Assembly: GCA_963817885.1 (NCBI GenBank)
Contig: CAWFQE010000012.1
Coordinates: 496,001 to 560,000 of the forward strand
Direction of reading: 5' to 3'
Length of the DNA stretch: 64,000 nt
From: CAVOHU01 sp963817885
GTDB lineage: Bacteria; Acidobacteriota; Vicinamibacteria; Vicinamibacterales; JAKQTR01
Numbering within the stretch: position 1 is the first letter of the stretch; every line of letters starts with the position of its first letter. The position numbers were made by a program, and so were the translations under genes. Positions 26,424 through 35,461 of the stretch are shown piece by piece. The notes under the pieces were generated by a model. It saw only the letters and a list, made by a program, of their open reading frames with translations. It was not told the DNA's origin and ran no database searches.

Positions 26424-29400
26424 GTGGCATTCGATCGTGAAGACACGCTGCGGAAGGCTGAGAAGCTGCTCAGGCAAGGTCGCCTGGAAGCGGCGATCAA
26501 TGAATACCTGCGCGTGGTCGGGCACCAGCCGGGCGACCTGAACACCGCCAACGTGCTTGGCGACCTCTATATTCGATCGGGACAGACCGAGGCCGCCGTC
26601 GCCCAGTACAGCCGGATCGCCGAGCATCTCGCGCAGGAAGGCTTCCTGCCCAAGGCCGCCGCGCTCTACAAGAAGATCGTCAAGATCACCCCCGAGGACG
26701 AATCCGCGCTGCTGCGCGCCAGCGAGCTGTCGGCGCTCCAGGGCCTGACCGCCGACGCACGGTTCTACCTCAGCGCGGCCTACCAGCTGCGCCTCCGGCG
26801 CGGTGACCGGTTCGGCGCCGCGTCGCTTGCCACGAAGCTCGCGTCCCTCGACCCGTCGGACCTCGCCGGACGGCTCAACGCGGCCAGGGCCAACGCCGAG
26901 TGGGGCGACAGGGCCGCCGCCGCGAGACAATTCAAGGGCGTCGCGGTCGAGATGGCGCAGCGAGGCCAGGCGGCGGAGGCATCACAGGCTCTCAGCGAAG
27001 CCGTCCGGCTGGATCCATCAGATGTCGAAGCGCGGAAGATGCTGGTCCAGGGGCTTCTCGCCCGGGGCGACGTGGACGGAGCACGCAAGTTCGCCACCGC
27101 CCCCGAAGACCTGCGGACCATCGCGTCCGAACTGCTGGTGCTGGGCCGCGAGGACGAGGCGCTGCAGTTGCTGTCGCAGGTGCTCGCAGCGGACCCGGAA
27201 GACGTCGACGCCAGGTTGCGACTTGCCAAGGCCCACGTCGCCCGCCGGGATCTCGACCAGGCGTCCAGGGTTCTGTGGGACGGTGCCGCGGGCGAGAACC
27301 CGCAGATCCTGCTGACGCTGGCTGAAGTCGAGCTCCGCGCGAACCACATCCCCGAAGCCGGCCGGGTGCTCCGAAACCTGCTGCTCAAGGATCAGGACCA
27401 GACCACCCAGATTGTGATGCTCGGGTGCGCGCTTGGCGAAACGGACCCGGAGGCCGGATTCGAATGCATCGCCGCAGTGGTCGACAGGGCCGCCGCTTCG
27501 GGTGACCTGGAACTGGCGCTGTCGGTGCTGGAGCGCTTCGTGGCTCGCGCGAAGGCCTACATCCCAGCCCTGCTCAGGCTGCTGGATATCTGCGTCGACG
27601 GTAACTTCGAGCACAACCTGTACCGGACCCAGGTGCAGCTCTGCGACGCGTATCTGGCTGCCGGCCACTGGCAGGAGGCGCGAGACCTCAGCGAGGACCT
27701 GGTCGATCGACGCCCCGATGAAGCCGCGAACGTGGAACGGTTGAGGACCGCCCTCGGTCACCTCGAGATCCCCGATCCCGATCAGGCGATTGCCGATCGG
27801 TTGAGGCGCCGCCGTCATCGCGACGCTGGCATTGCGCTCGGTCCGGATTTCGACTTCGGTCCGTCCGGCGCAACGACGGCCGCGGCCGAGCCGGAGAGTA
27901 AGCCTCCTGCGCCCAGGTCCGCGCGACGGGCGGAGCCCGGCGCCATCGAGCCGCCGGCGGCGAAGCCTGTCACCCAGGCGCCGCCAGCGATGAAGCCTGC
28001 CGTCCAGCCGCCTCCCGCGGCGAAGGCGATCGGGACGGAGCAGCAGGACGAGTGGGGCGTCGACGAGTTACCCCGGGAAACGACGGCGATCGCCAAGGGG
28101 CCGAAAGGCGAGAAGGTCGTCGCCGAGGCGCCGCCCGATACGAAAGCGATCGAGGCGGAGCCCCAGGTGGCGAAGGCGGCTGCTCAGGAACCGCCCGCCG
28201 CGAAGGCGACCGTCAAAGAGGCAAGAGAGACAGCATCGGCCGTCGCGGAGCACAAAGCAATATCGCCGACTCTGATGCGGCGTCGGCCGGCGATCGACGC
28301 CGAAGCGCTCATTCGGGAAAGGAAGGCTGCGGGCGCCGTTCAGGATCGTCAGACGATCGCCGCTGCAAAGCCGCCGCAGGCCGATCTGCCTGCCCAGACC
28401 GAACCGGTCGCCGCGGCCAAGCCGCCGCAGGCCGAGCCGCCGACTCTGATCGAGCCGGTCGCCGTGACAAAGCCGCCGCAGGCCGATCTGCCTGCCCAGA
28501 CCGAACCGGTCGCCGCGGCCAAGCCGCCTCGGGCCGAATCACTTGTTCCGGCCGGGCCACCCACGTCGGTCGAGCCGGTCGCCGTGGCGAAGCCGCCGCA
28601 GGCCGAGCCGGCCACGTCGGTCGAGCCGGTCGCCGTGGCGAAGCCGCCGCAGGCCGAGCCGTCCACTGCGGCCGAGCCACCCACCAAGTCGGTCGAGCCG
28701 GTCGCCGCGACAAAGCCCTCGCAGGCCGAACCGCCGACTCCAGCCGAGCCGGTTGCCGCGGCGAAGCCGCCGCGGGCCGAGTCACCTACGTCTGTCGAGC
28801 CGATCGCCGCGCCAAAACCGCCGCAGGCCGAGCCGGCCACGTCGGTCGAGCCGGTCGCCGTGGCGAAGCCGCCGCAGGCCGAGCTACCTGCCCCGGCCGA
28901 ACCGGTCGCCGTGGCGAAGCCGCCGCAGGCCGAGCCGCCGACTCTGGTCGAGCCGGTCGCCGTGACAACGCCGCCTCGGGCCGAATCACTTGTTCCGGCC
29001 GGGCCACCCACGTCGGTCGAGCCGGTCGCCGCGCCAAAACCGCCTCGGGCTGAACCGCTTGTTCCGGCCGAACCGGTCGCCGCGGCGAAGCCGCCGCAGG
29101 CCGAGCCGCCGGCTCCGGCCGAGCCACCCACGTCGGTCGAGCCGGTCGCCGTGATAAAGCCGCCGCAGGCCGAGCCACTCACGTCGGTCGAGCCGGTCGC
29201 CGTGATAGAGCCGCCGCAGGCCGAGCCGCCAACTCCCGCTAAGCCGATCGCGGCCAAGCCGTCGCGATCCCAGCCTCCTCCGGCTGAGCCGGCCGCCCCG
29301 AAGCCGGCGCGGCCCAAGCCGTTTGCCCCGGTTGAGCCAGCCCCTGTGGCGGGAGGCGGGCTGGGACAACCGCGTGGCGCGACCCCGCAAAGAAGGGACG

Positions 29401-30123
29401 CGGCAGAAACGGTCCAGCCGCCCGAGATCCCCGAGATTATCGAGATTGACCTCAGTGAGGCACTCGCGGCGCTGTTTACGGAGTCGGCCTCGCCCGTGCT
29501 GCCTCCATCAGGTGCGGCCTCGCCCGTGCTGCCTCCATCAGGCGCGGTGTTGTCCGCGGTGCCTCCGGCAGCTGCGGACTCGTCTGTGCGGCCACAGGCT
29601 GATGCCGTCGTGCCTCGAATCGAGACGCCGCAGGTTGAGCCCGAGGTCGAGGCCGTCGAGGCCGCGATTCGAGCTTTCTCCGGAGTTCGAGCTCGACGGG
29701 CTCTTCGACCAGATTCGAAGCGAGGCAAACCAGGGGGACGATCGCGAGTACTCCGCTCGACAGTTCGCACAGGCGCAGGTGTCGCTCAGGATGGGCCAGC
29801 TGGAGCAGGCCCGCGAGCTGCTCAAGGTCGCGGTGCGATCGCCGGCCGTCCGGTTCGACGCCGCGGCGCTGCTCGGGCGGATCGCGCGGGATGCCGGCGA
29901 CGCAGCCGGCGCCGTGGAGTGGTTCGAGCGGGCGGCTGAAGCGCCTGCGCCGACTCCGGACGCCGCTCACGCGCTGCTCTACGAACTGGGCGATACGCTG
30001 GAGAGCCTGGGAGAGCGGGCGCGTGCCCTGGCGGTGTTCATCGAATTGCGGGCCACCTCCCCGGACTACCGTGACGTGGGCACTCGCGTCGATTGGCTGG
30101 CGGGTCCACATGCGAGCCGCTGA
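26424..30123 (+). CDS. Large TPR protein with long Pro/Ala/Glu repeat linker, apparent frameshift near the 3' end
   Basis: About 1,230 aa if one extra base near 29664 is skipped. Residues 1-460 are TPR helix pairs (DTLRKAEKLLRQGRLEAAIN, then many repeats such as LGREDEALQLLSQVLAADPE). Next comes a low-complexity Pro/Ala/Glu/Lys zone holding 16 copies of a VEPVAVAKPPQAE-like unit, and then an acidic IPEIIEIDLSEALAALF segment. The first frame degenerates at EAAIRAF. The next frame resumes with FELSPEFELDGLFDQI and two further TPRs (QAQVSLRMGQLEQARELLKV) to the stop at 30123. The GTG at 26424 is 7 bp after rnhB. The function is unknown; TPR plus linker suggests an assembly or scaffolding role. 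The frameshift could be real or a base-calling error in repetitive DNA. Confidence 0.75.
28366..29235 (+). repeat. In-frame degenerate Pro/Ala repeats within the TPR gene
   Basis: Sixteen copies of the codon block for [KTE]P[PS][QR]A[ED], spaced 12-25 codons apart and joined by EPVAV or EPVAA segments, with near-identical DNA such as gccgcaggccga. The repeats encode a flexible Pro-rich linker, and slippage during replication could change copy number. Confidence 0.85.
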
Positions 30124-30142
30124 CGTACGGTACCAAACCACC

Positions 30143-30394
30143 ATGAGATCCATACCCGGGCTGACACGATTGCTGCTGGTTGCTTACTTCATCGAGGCCG
30201 GAGTTCTGCTGGTGGTGGTGCCCTGGTCGAGCTTCTGGGAACGGAACTACTTCGTCCAGTCGTGGCCGTTGCTGGAAACCGTGATCCGCAACTATTACGT
30301 CCGCGGCGCCGTCTCCGGGCTGGGTGTCGTCAATGTGTGCGCCGGGCTGGTCGAGCTCACGGGGCTCTTTTCGATGCGCTCGGGTGCGCGATGA
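30143..30394 (+). CDS. Small two-helix membrane protein, unknown
   Basis: An 83-aa protein with two predicted membrane helices (LLLVAYFIEAGVLLVVVPW and GAVSGLGVVNVCAGLVELTG) separated by a hydrophilic WERNYFVQSWPLLETVIRN loop rich in aromatic residues. It lies 19 bp after the TPR gene and about 60 bp before thiE on the same strand. I recognise no family. The start at 30143 is the ATG that places the first helix near the N-terminus. Confidence 0.6.
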   Translation: MRSIPGLTRLLLVAYFIEAGVLLVVVPWSSFWERNYFVQSWPLLETVIRNYYVRGAVSGLGVVNVCAGLVELTGLFSMRSGAR

Positions 30395-30455
30395 TGGGCC
30401 GGTCCTCCACGGGAACCGCCCGCAGGCGGTCGCCTTCGGCATTCCGGTCTTCGCC

Positions 30456-31145
30456 ATGCCCCGTCCATTGATTTGCTGGGTGACCGATCGGCACCGGCTA
30501 TCGGGCGACGCCTCCCAGGTCGCGTCGTTCGAGGCCGTGGTGCAGCGTGCGGCCGTGCTGGGCGAGGCCGGCATCGACATCGTGCAGGTTCGCGAGCGTG
30601 ATCTGGAGGGCGGGGCGCTGACGGAGCTGGCTGAGCGGTGCGTGGCGGCGGTGAAAGGTCTTCCGACGAAGGTTCTGGTCAATGACCGGCTCGACGTGGC
30701 TATTGCGGCTGGCGCCCACGGGGTCCACCTGCGTGGTGATTCGGTTCCGTCGCCGGGGGCCCGGGCCGTCGCACCTCCGGGATTCCTGATCGGGAGATCG
30801 GTTCACAGCGCGGACCAGGCGCGCGCCGCTGCGACAGAGGGCGGCGTCGACTATCTCGTGCTCGGCACGATCTACCCGTCCGCCTCGAAGACGTCGCTCG
30901 AGACCGTCGTCGGGCTGGCTGAACTCCAGCGTGCCGTCGAAATGGTCCGCGTTCCTGTGCTGGCCATCGGCGGCATCACCGAGGATCGACTCTCGGAGGT
31001 CGCGCGGACCGGCGCGGCAGGCTTTGCCGCGATCGGCCTGTTCTCGGAGCCCGGCGAGGGAGCAGCGTTCATGGTCCGCGCGCGGCGCATCGTCGACACG
31101 TCGCGGCGGCTGTTTGACACCGGGGAAGCCGTTCTCCGACAATAG
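30456..31145 (+). CDS. thiE: Thiamine-phosphate synthase ThiE-like
   Basis: A 229-aa TIM-barrel protein that couples the thiazole and pyrimidine moieties of thiamine. Conserved blocks include IDIVQVRERDLEG (pyrophosphate/Mg site), VLVNDRLDVAIAAGAHGVHL, GRSVHSADQA, VLGTIYPSASKT and VPVLAIGGIT. I chose the ATG at 30456 (MPRPLICWVTDRHRL). No other thi gene is nearby and no TPP riboswitch core (CTGAGA-type) was seen upstream. A TenI-like regulator or paralogue is the alternative. Confidence 0.85.
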   Translation: MPRPLICWVTDRHRLSGDASQVASFEAVVQRAAVLGEAGIDIVQVRERDLEGGALTELAERCVAAVKGLPTKVLVNDRLDVAIAAGAHGVHLRGDSVPSPGARAVAPPGFLIGRSVHSADQARAAATEGGVDYLVLGTIYPSASKTSLETVVGLAELQRAVEMVRVPVLAIGGITEDRLSEVARTGAAGFAAIGLFSEPGEGAAFMVRARRIVDTSRRLFDTGEAVLRQ

Positions 31146-31215
31146 GGTCTTCCGAGAGCGAAGATCCCGCCCGGATGCACCTCACGGAACAGGGCCCAAG
31201 GCTCCGCAAGGACCC

Positions 31216-32145
31216 ATGACTGACGAACAGACTGTCGATTTCGGGACTCATCTCCGGCTCGCGCGCGAGAAGCGTGGCCTGACGCTGCAGCAGATCGCCG
31301 CAACGACCAAGATCTCCGCACGCGTGCTGGCGTCGCTCGAGCGGAACGACATCTCCATCCTGCCGGGCGGGATATTCTCGCGGGCCTTCGTCCGCTCCTA
31401 CGCGCGCGAAATCGGCCTGGATCCTGACGCGACCGTGGAGATGTTCGTCGGGAGCTTTCCGACCGAGTCGGCGCCGGAGGCGGCGCCCTCGGTCGCGCCG
31501 GAAGACTTCGTGGAGTTCGAGAGCGGCCGCAAGGTCGCGACCACGCTGCTGCAGCTGCTCGGCCTGAGCATCGTTGTGGTCGTCGGGGTCCTGATTTACT
31601 TCAACTTCCGCGGGTCCGCCAAGCCCGCCGCTGCGCCTGAAGTCCAGCACCAGGGGGCGCCGACGACTCGTGCCGCCGAGCCGACGCCGCCTCCGCCGGC
31701 CGTCACGGCGGGGGAGCCCCTGCCGCCGACCGACGCGGGTGCGGCTCCGCCGGCAGATTCCCAGGCGGTTCCGGCCTCGACGACCGCGCCGGTTTCCGCC
31801 TCGACCTCTCCTTCTTCACCAGGCGCCACCGCTGCAGGCACGCCGCCGGCGCCGGGAGCCACCGCTGCGGCTTCATCCGCGCCACTTCGTGTGACATTGA
31901 CCACAAAGGGGCCGTGCTGGGTCTCGATGACCGTGGATGGCACGCGGACCATCGCGCGCATTGTGCAGCCGGGAGAGCGGATCTCCTATCCCGCGCAGGC
32001 CGAAGTTGTCCTGAATGTCGGCGACGCTGGCGTGGTCTCGCTCATGATCAACGACGCGCCGGCCAAGCCCCTCGGCGCCCCGGGCGCGGTAGTGACGACG
32101 CGGATCACGCCCGACAACTACAAGGCCCTCCTCGGGCGCCAATAG
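31216..32145 (+). CDS. RodZ-like protein (N-terminal HTH, transmembrane helix, C-terminal DUF4115-type domain)
   Basis: A 309-aa protein. Residues ~8-75 form an HTH of the RodZ/helix_turn_helix_25 type (LRLAREKRGLTLQQIAATTK, then GGIFSRAFVRSYAREIGLDP). One transmembrane helix follows (~115-135, LLQLLGLSIVVVVGVLIYF), then a long Pro/Ala/Thr linker, then a C-terminal beta domain (LRVTLTTKGPCWVSMTVDG) of DUF4115 type. RodZ links MreB to the elongasome. The start at 31216 follows an AGGACC sequence. It is placed 70 bp after thiE and 11 bp before the next unknown gene. Confidence 0.85.
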   Translation: MTDEQTVDFGTHLRLAREKRGLTLQQIAATTKISARVLASLERNDISILPGGIFSRAFVRSYAREIGLDPDATVEMFVGSFPTESAPEAAPSVAPEDFVEFESGRKVATTLLQLLGLSIVVVVGVLIYFNFRGSAKPAAAPEVQHQGAPTTRAAEPTPPPPAVTAGEPLPPTDAGAAPPADSQAVPASTTAPVSASTSPSSPGATAAGTPPAPGATAAASSAPLRVTLTTKGPCWVSMTVDGTRTIARIVQPGERISYPAQAEVVLNVGDAGVVSLMINDAPAKPLGAPGAVVTTRITPDNYKALLGRQ

Positions 32146-32156
32146 GCCAGGGGTTC

Positions 32157-33053
32157 GTGGACGATCTTCACCACACGCCTTTTCTCGATTTTTTTCGCCG
32201 CGGTGAGGTCGATCCTGAAATCAGGATGCTGGCCGCGCGCGGCGCGCTCGCGCCGCGTGCCCACGAGCAGCTGGCGCTGCTCGTCCTGCTCACCGCGGAT
32301 GCCGATCCGTCGATCCGGCTGACCGCCAATCAAACCCTCGACCGCATCCCGCCCCGGGTGCTCTCGGCGTTCCTTGCGCGATCCGATGTGGACCCCGGCA
32401 TCAAGGAGTTCTTCGAGAAGCGTGGTGTCGCGCCTTCAGAGATCCCGGCACCGGACATTGAAGCGCCGCTGGTGGAGGAAGAGGTGGAGCCCGGAGCACA
32501 GGTGGCCGAAGCCCCCTCCGATCAGGACGCGCTCGACGAACCCGAGCCGTCACCACCCGTGACCCCGGACGACACCTCGGCAGAGTCGGCAGCCGACCAA
32601 CACGAGGCCGCGATCATCGCCGCTGCGAGGGCGCGAATCCCGACCGTCCAGCGGCTGTCACTGATGAGCATTACCGACAGGATCAAGGTCGCGATGCGGG
32701 GAAATCGTGAGGAGCGGATGGTGCTCATCCGCGATCCGAACAAGCTGGTGGCGCTCGCCGTGCTCAGCAGCCCGAAGATCACCGAGCAGGAAGTCGAGAG
32801 CTTCTGCCGGATGGGGTCCATCAGTGAGGACGTGCTGCGGGTGATCGGGACCGGACGGTCGTGGATCAAGAACTACGGGGTCATTTCGGGCCTGACGTTC
32901 AATCCGAAGACGCCCATCGGCATCTCCATGGGCTTCGTCAACCGCCTGATCGAGCGGGATATCCGGATGCTGTCGACGGACCGGAACGTGCCGGAGCCGC
33001 TCCGGGTCCTGGCGCGGAAGATGATGCAGGCCAGCCAGTCGCGCAAGCGGTGA
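32157..33053 (+). CDS. Conserved-looking cytoplasmic protein of unknown function, adjacent to rodZ-like gene
   Basis: A 298-aa protein starting at GTG 32157. The N-terminal ~80 residues resemble HEAT-like helices (LAARGALAPRAHEQLALLVL, then DRIPPRVLSAFL). An acidic Pro/Glu linker follows (~85-150). The C-terminal ~150 residues look like a compact helical domain (MSITDRIKVAMRGNREERMV, LIRDPNKLVALAVLSSPKIT, SWIKNYGVISGLTFNPKTP). No catalytic motif is evident. I do not recognise it beyond its position in an operon with a RodZ-like gene. It is convergent with the next gene, leaving 14 bp. Confidence 0.6.
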   Translation: MDDLHHTPFLDFFRRGEVDPEIRMLAARGALAPRAHEQLALLVLLTADADPSIRLTANQTLDRIPPRVLSAFLARSDVDPGIKEFFEKRGVAPSEIPAPDIEAPLVEEEVEPGAQVAEAPSDQDALDEPEPSPPVTPDDTSAESAADQHEAAIIAAARARIPTVQRLSLMSITDRIKVAMRGNREERMVLIRDPNKLVALAVLSSPKITEQEVESFCRMGSISEDVLRVIGTGRSWIKNYGVISGLTFNPKTPIGISMGFVNRLIERDIRMLSTDRNVPEPLRVLARKMMQASQSRKR

Positions 33054-33067
33054 TCTGTCGGCCGGCC

Positions 33068-33334
33068 CTACTTCCTGCTGCTGCGAGTGCCGCGGGCGGC
33101 CTTGCCGGGCTTGGGCGGCTGCGGGCCGGCTGCCTGGCCGGCGGATGGGCCCTCCGGGTTCACGCCCCACTCCGACCGCATCTGCGACAGGCCGTCCATG
33201 TAGACGGCGGCGCGCTCGCGCTCCTCTTCGGACTGCAGCGTCTTCAGCAGGGCGATGGCCCTGGTCAGGTCGCGCTGAATGGTGGTGCGGGTCGCGGCGT
33301 GATAGAGCTGCTTGATTTCGGCGATGGGATCCAT
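33068..33334 (-). CDS. Small hypothetical protein
   Basis: An 88-aa protein, mostly helical in its first 55 residues (IAEIKQLYHAATRTTIQRDL, TRAIALLKTLQSEEERERAA), followed by a Pro/Gly/Lys-rich tail. No known family is visible. It follows the GHMP-kinase gene by 8 bp on the same strand, so it is probably co-transcribed. Confidence 0.55.
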   Translation of the reverse strand: MDPIAEIKQLYHAATRTTIQRDLTRAIALLKTLQSEEERERAAVYMDGLSQMRSEWGVNPEGPSAGQAAGPQPPKPGKAARGTRSSRK

Positions 33335-33342
33335 GACGCCCC

Positions 33343-34332
33343 TCAGTTGTACCGCAGGCCCTCGGTTTCGATCCGGTAGTCGAGCACGCGCGCGCCTCCA
33401 GAGGCCAGTGCCTCACGCACGGCGCCGGCGGCCTCCGGCTCGCTGAAACAGAAGAGACAGCCTCCTCCGCCGGCTCCGCAGACCTTCGCCGCCACGGCGC
33501 CGGAGGCCATCGCCCGGCCGATCAGGTCGTCGATCGCGGGCGTGGTCACCCCCGGGGCCAGTCGCTTCCGGTTCGCCCACTCGGCGGCGACCTGTCGCCC
33601 GACCTCCGGCCAGTCGCCCCGTTCGAGCGCCTGGCGCATGAGCGCGGCGGTGTCGCGGATGCGATCGAAGCAGTCCACGACCTGCTGATCGCCGTCGAGG
33701 TGGCGCCTCGTGATCTCCCAGTTGTTGGTGCCCGACTGGCGCGGGGCGCCCGTATAGGCGAGCACGATCCGGCGCTCGAGCTCGAGCGGGTCCACGTCGA
33801 GCGGCACTCGTGTGACCCCGGCCACGCCAAGTTCCACCGCGGCGATGCCGCCGTACATGGCGGGGCGGTAATCCTGCACCCCGGTGGGAACCATGATGGC
33901 CTGCGCTTCGACGTTCTTGGCGATCTCGAGCAGGGGCTCCGCCTCGATCGTGAGACCGGTCCAGCGCGCCAGCGCCGCGCACACCGCCACGTTCAACGCC
34001 GATGATCCTGCGATGCCCGCGCCCGCCGGCGATTCAGCCCTGGTCGTGAGCGTGAGGTTCTCGGCCCGGAAGTAGCGGAGCAGCCTGCCGAGCAGGCCCA
34101 GGTCGCCTGTGCCCTCGAGCGCGTTCCAGTTCGCGACGGTCGTCCGGCTGCCGGTGTCGATCGAGACGATCGACACGCGCCCGTCGGTCCTTGATTCGAG
34201 GCGTGCGTGCGCGCGGAGGCTGATCGCGGCATTCAGCGTCTGTGCGCCGTCGTGGAACAGGTAGAGCGGCCAGATGTCGATGGTGCCGCCCGCCAGGTCG
34301 ATGCGGGTCGGCGATGAGGTGTCGATGAGCAC
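33343..34332 (-). CDS. GHMP-family sugar kinase (heptose 7-phosphate kinase-like)
   Basis: A 329-aa GHMP kinase. It opens MLIDTSSPTRIDLAGGTID, then shows the ATP-binding motif PAGAGIAGSSALNVA (about residues 100-115) and the C-terminal KVCGAGGGGCLFCF motif. The arrangement resembles D-glycero-D-manno-heptose 7-phosphate kinases rather than galactokinase or mevalonate kinase, but the substrate cannot be proved. It starts with GTG at 34332, six bases after a TATAAT box, with no Shine-Dalgarno sequence, so it may be leaderless. It is divergent from nagZ. Confidence 0.8.
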   Translation of the reverse strand: MLIDTSSPTRIDLAGGTIDIWPLYLFHDGAQTLNAAISLRAHARLESRTDGRVSIVSIDTGSRTTVANWNALEGTGDLGLLGRLLRYFRAENLTLTTRAESPAGAGIAGSSALNVAVCAALARWTGLTIEAEPLLEIAKNVEAQAIMVPTGVQDYRPAMYGGIAAVELGVAGVTRVPLDVDPLELERRIVLAYTGAPRQSGTNNWEITRRHLDGDQQVVDCFDRIRDTAALMRQALERGDWPEVGRQVAAEWANRKRLAPGVTTPAIDDLIGRAMASGAVAAKVCGAGGGGCLFCFSEPEAAGAVREALASGGARVLDYRIETEGLRYN

Positions 34333-34338
34333 GGGGCC

Positions 34339-34346
34339 ATTATAAT
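34339..34346. promoter_or_regulatory. Shared palindromic -10 box for divergent GHMP-kinase and nagZ genes
   Basis: ATTATAAT is a perfect palindrome that reads TATAAT on both strands. The GTG of the kinase begins 6 bases after it on the minus strand and the nagZ ATG 8 bases after it on the plus strand. Both mRNAs would start at or next to the start codon. No convincing -35 was found for either direction. Confidence 0.5.
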
Positions 34347-34354
34347 GGGTTTCG

Positions 34355-35461
34355 ATGTCACCTTCTGGCGTGCGCCGGCAGCTCGGACAACTGGCGATGC
34401 TGGGATTCGAGGGGTTCGCCCTGCCCGTCGAGATTCGCTCGCTCGCCCGCGAATTCGATCTCGGCGGGATCATCCTCTTCTCGAGAAACGTCGAGGGCCC
34501 GGAGCAGGTCTCCGAGTTGTCGCAGGAGGCCGCGCGCCTTGGGACGGACCCGCCCTTGTGGGTGGCCGTTGACCAGGAAGGCGGGCGCGTCGCCCGGTTG
34601 AAGCGCCCGTTCACCGAGTGGCCGCCGATGGCCACGCTTGGCCGGTCCGAAGACCCGGCGCTGGCCCGTCGATTTGGGGAAGCGCTCGCGCGCGAACTGC
34701 GCGCGGTGGGCGTGACCCTGGATTTTGCGCCCGTGCTCGATGTGCTGACAAACCCGGCCAATCCCGTGATTGGCGACCGCGCACTGGCCGGAACGCCCGG
34801 GGAGGTCGCCGGTCTCGGGACCGCAATCATCGAGGCCTTGCAGGCCGGGGGAGTGGCTTCCTGCGGCAAGCACTTCCCGGGACACGGCGACACCAGCGTC
34901 GATTCCCACTTCGCGCTGCCGCTGGTCGACTACGGAATGGATCGGCTCGAGGCCGTCGAGCTGGCGCCGTTTCGGGCGGCCATCAAGGCCGGCGTGGCCG
35001 CCATCATGACGGGCCACCTGTTCGTGCCGTGCCTGGACCCGGATCAGCCCGCCAGCATGTCGCGCGCGGTCGTGACGGGACTGCTTCGCGAGCGCATGGG
35101 CTTCGACCGCGTCGTGTTCACCGACGACATCAGCATGCGGGCCTGCGCGGACCGCTACAGCCCCGAGCAAGCGACCATTGCCGCGGTCCGGGCCGGAACC
35201 GATGGCGTACTGCTGTGCAAGCCGGATTACGCGAGCCACGTCGCGGCACTCGAGGCGCTGGTGCACGCGGTCGAGGACGGCGAGATCGACTTCGACACCA
35301 TCGAGAAGGCGATCACACGTCAGCGGCGGGCGAAGGAGCGCTTTCTGGGGACAGGCCGGCTGCGGGGCCTGGCGCCTGCCCGTTGGCGCGACACGCTCGG
35401 GTGCGAAGCGCACAGGCGGGTTGCGGAAGAAATGGAGAAGTTCACGTCGTGGCACTCCTGA
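34355..35461 (+). CDS. nagZ: Beta-N-acetylhexosaminidase NagZ-like (glycoside hydrolase family 3)
   Basis: A 368-aa GH3 enzyme that removes GlcNAc from muropeptides in wall recycling. Hallmarks are WVAVDQEGGRVARLKRPFTEWPPM-type segments (Asp-Gln-Glu-Gly-Gly), NPVIGDRALAGTP and the catalytic KHFPGHGDTSVDSHFALP loop with the acid/base His-Asp pair, then VFTDDISM with the nucleophile Asp. It starts at ATG 34355 just after the -10 box. Its last 13 nt overlap the next gene, an LD-carboxypeptidase of the same recycling pathway. Confidence 0.92.
   Translation: MSPSGVRRQLGQLAMLGFEGFALPVEIRSLAREFDLGGIILFSRNVEGPEQVSELSQEAARLGTDPPLWVAVDQEGGRVARLKRPFTEWPPMATLGRSEDPALARRFGEALARELRAVGVTLDFAPVLDVLTNPANPVIGDRALAGTPGEVAGLGTAIIEALQAGGVASCGKHFPGHGDTSVDSHFALPLVDYGMDRLEAVELAPFRAAIKAGVAAIMTGHLFVPCLDPDQPASMSRAVVTGLLRERMGFDRVVFTDDISMRACADRYSPEQATIAAVRAGTDGVLLCKPDYASHVAALEALVHAVEDGEIDFDTIEKAITRQRRAKERFLGTGRLRGLAPARWRDTLGCEAHRRVAEEMEKFTSWHS

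Noticed and set aside
28349..29770. Gly/Ser-rich open frame on the minus strand across the Pro/Ala repeats
   Set aside because: It is the antisense of the repetitive linker of the TPR gene; repeats produce open frames on both strands.
30391..30455. Earlier start for thiE
   Set aside because: Upstream codons do not match the ThiE N-terminus; MPRPLICWVTDRHRL at 30456 fits better.
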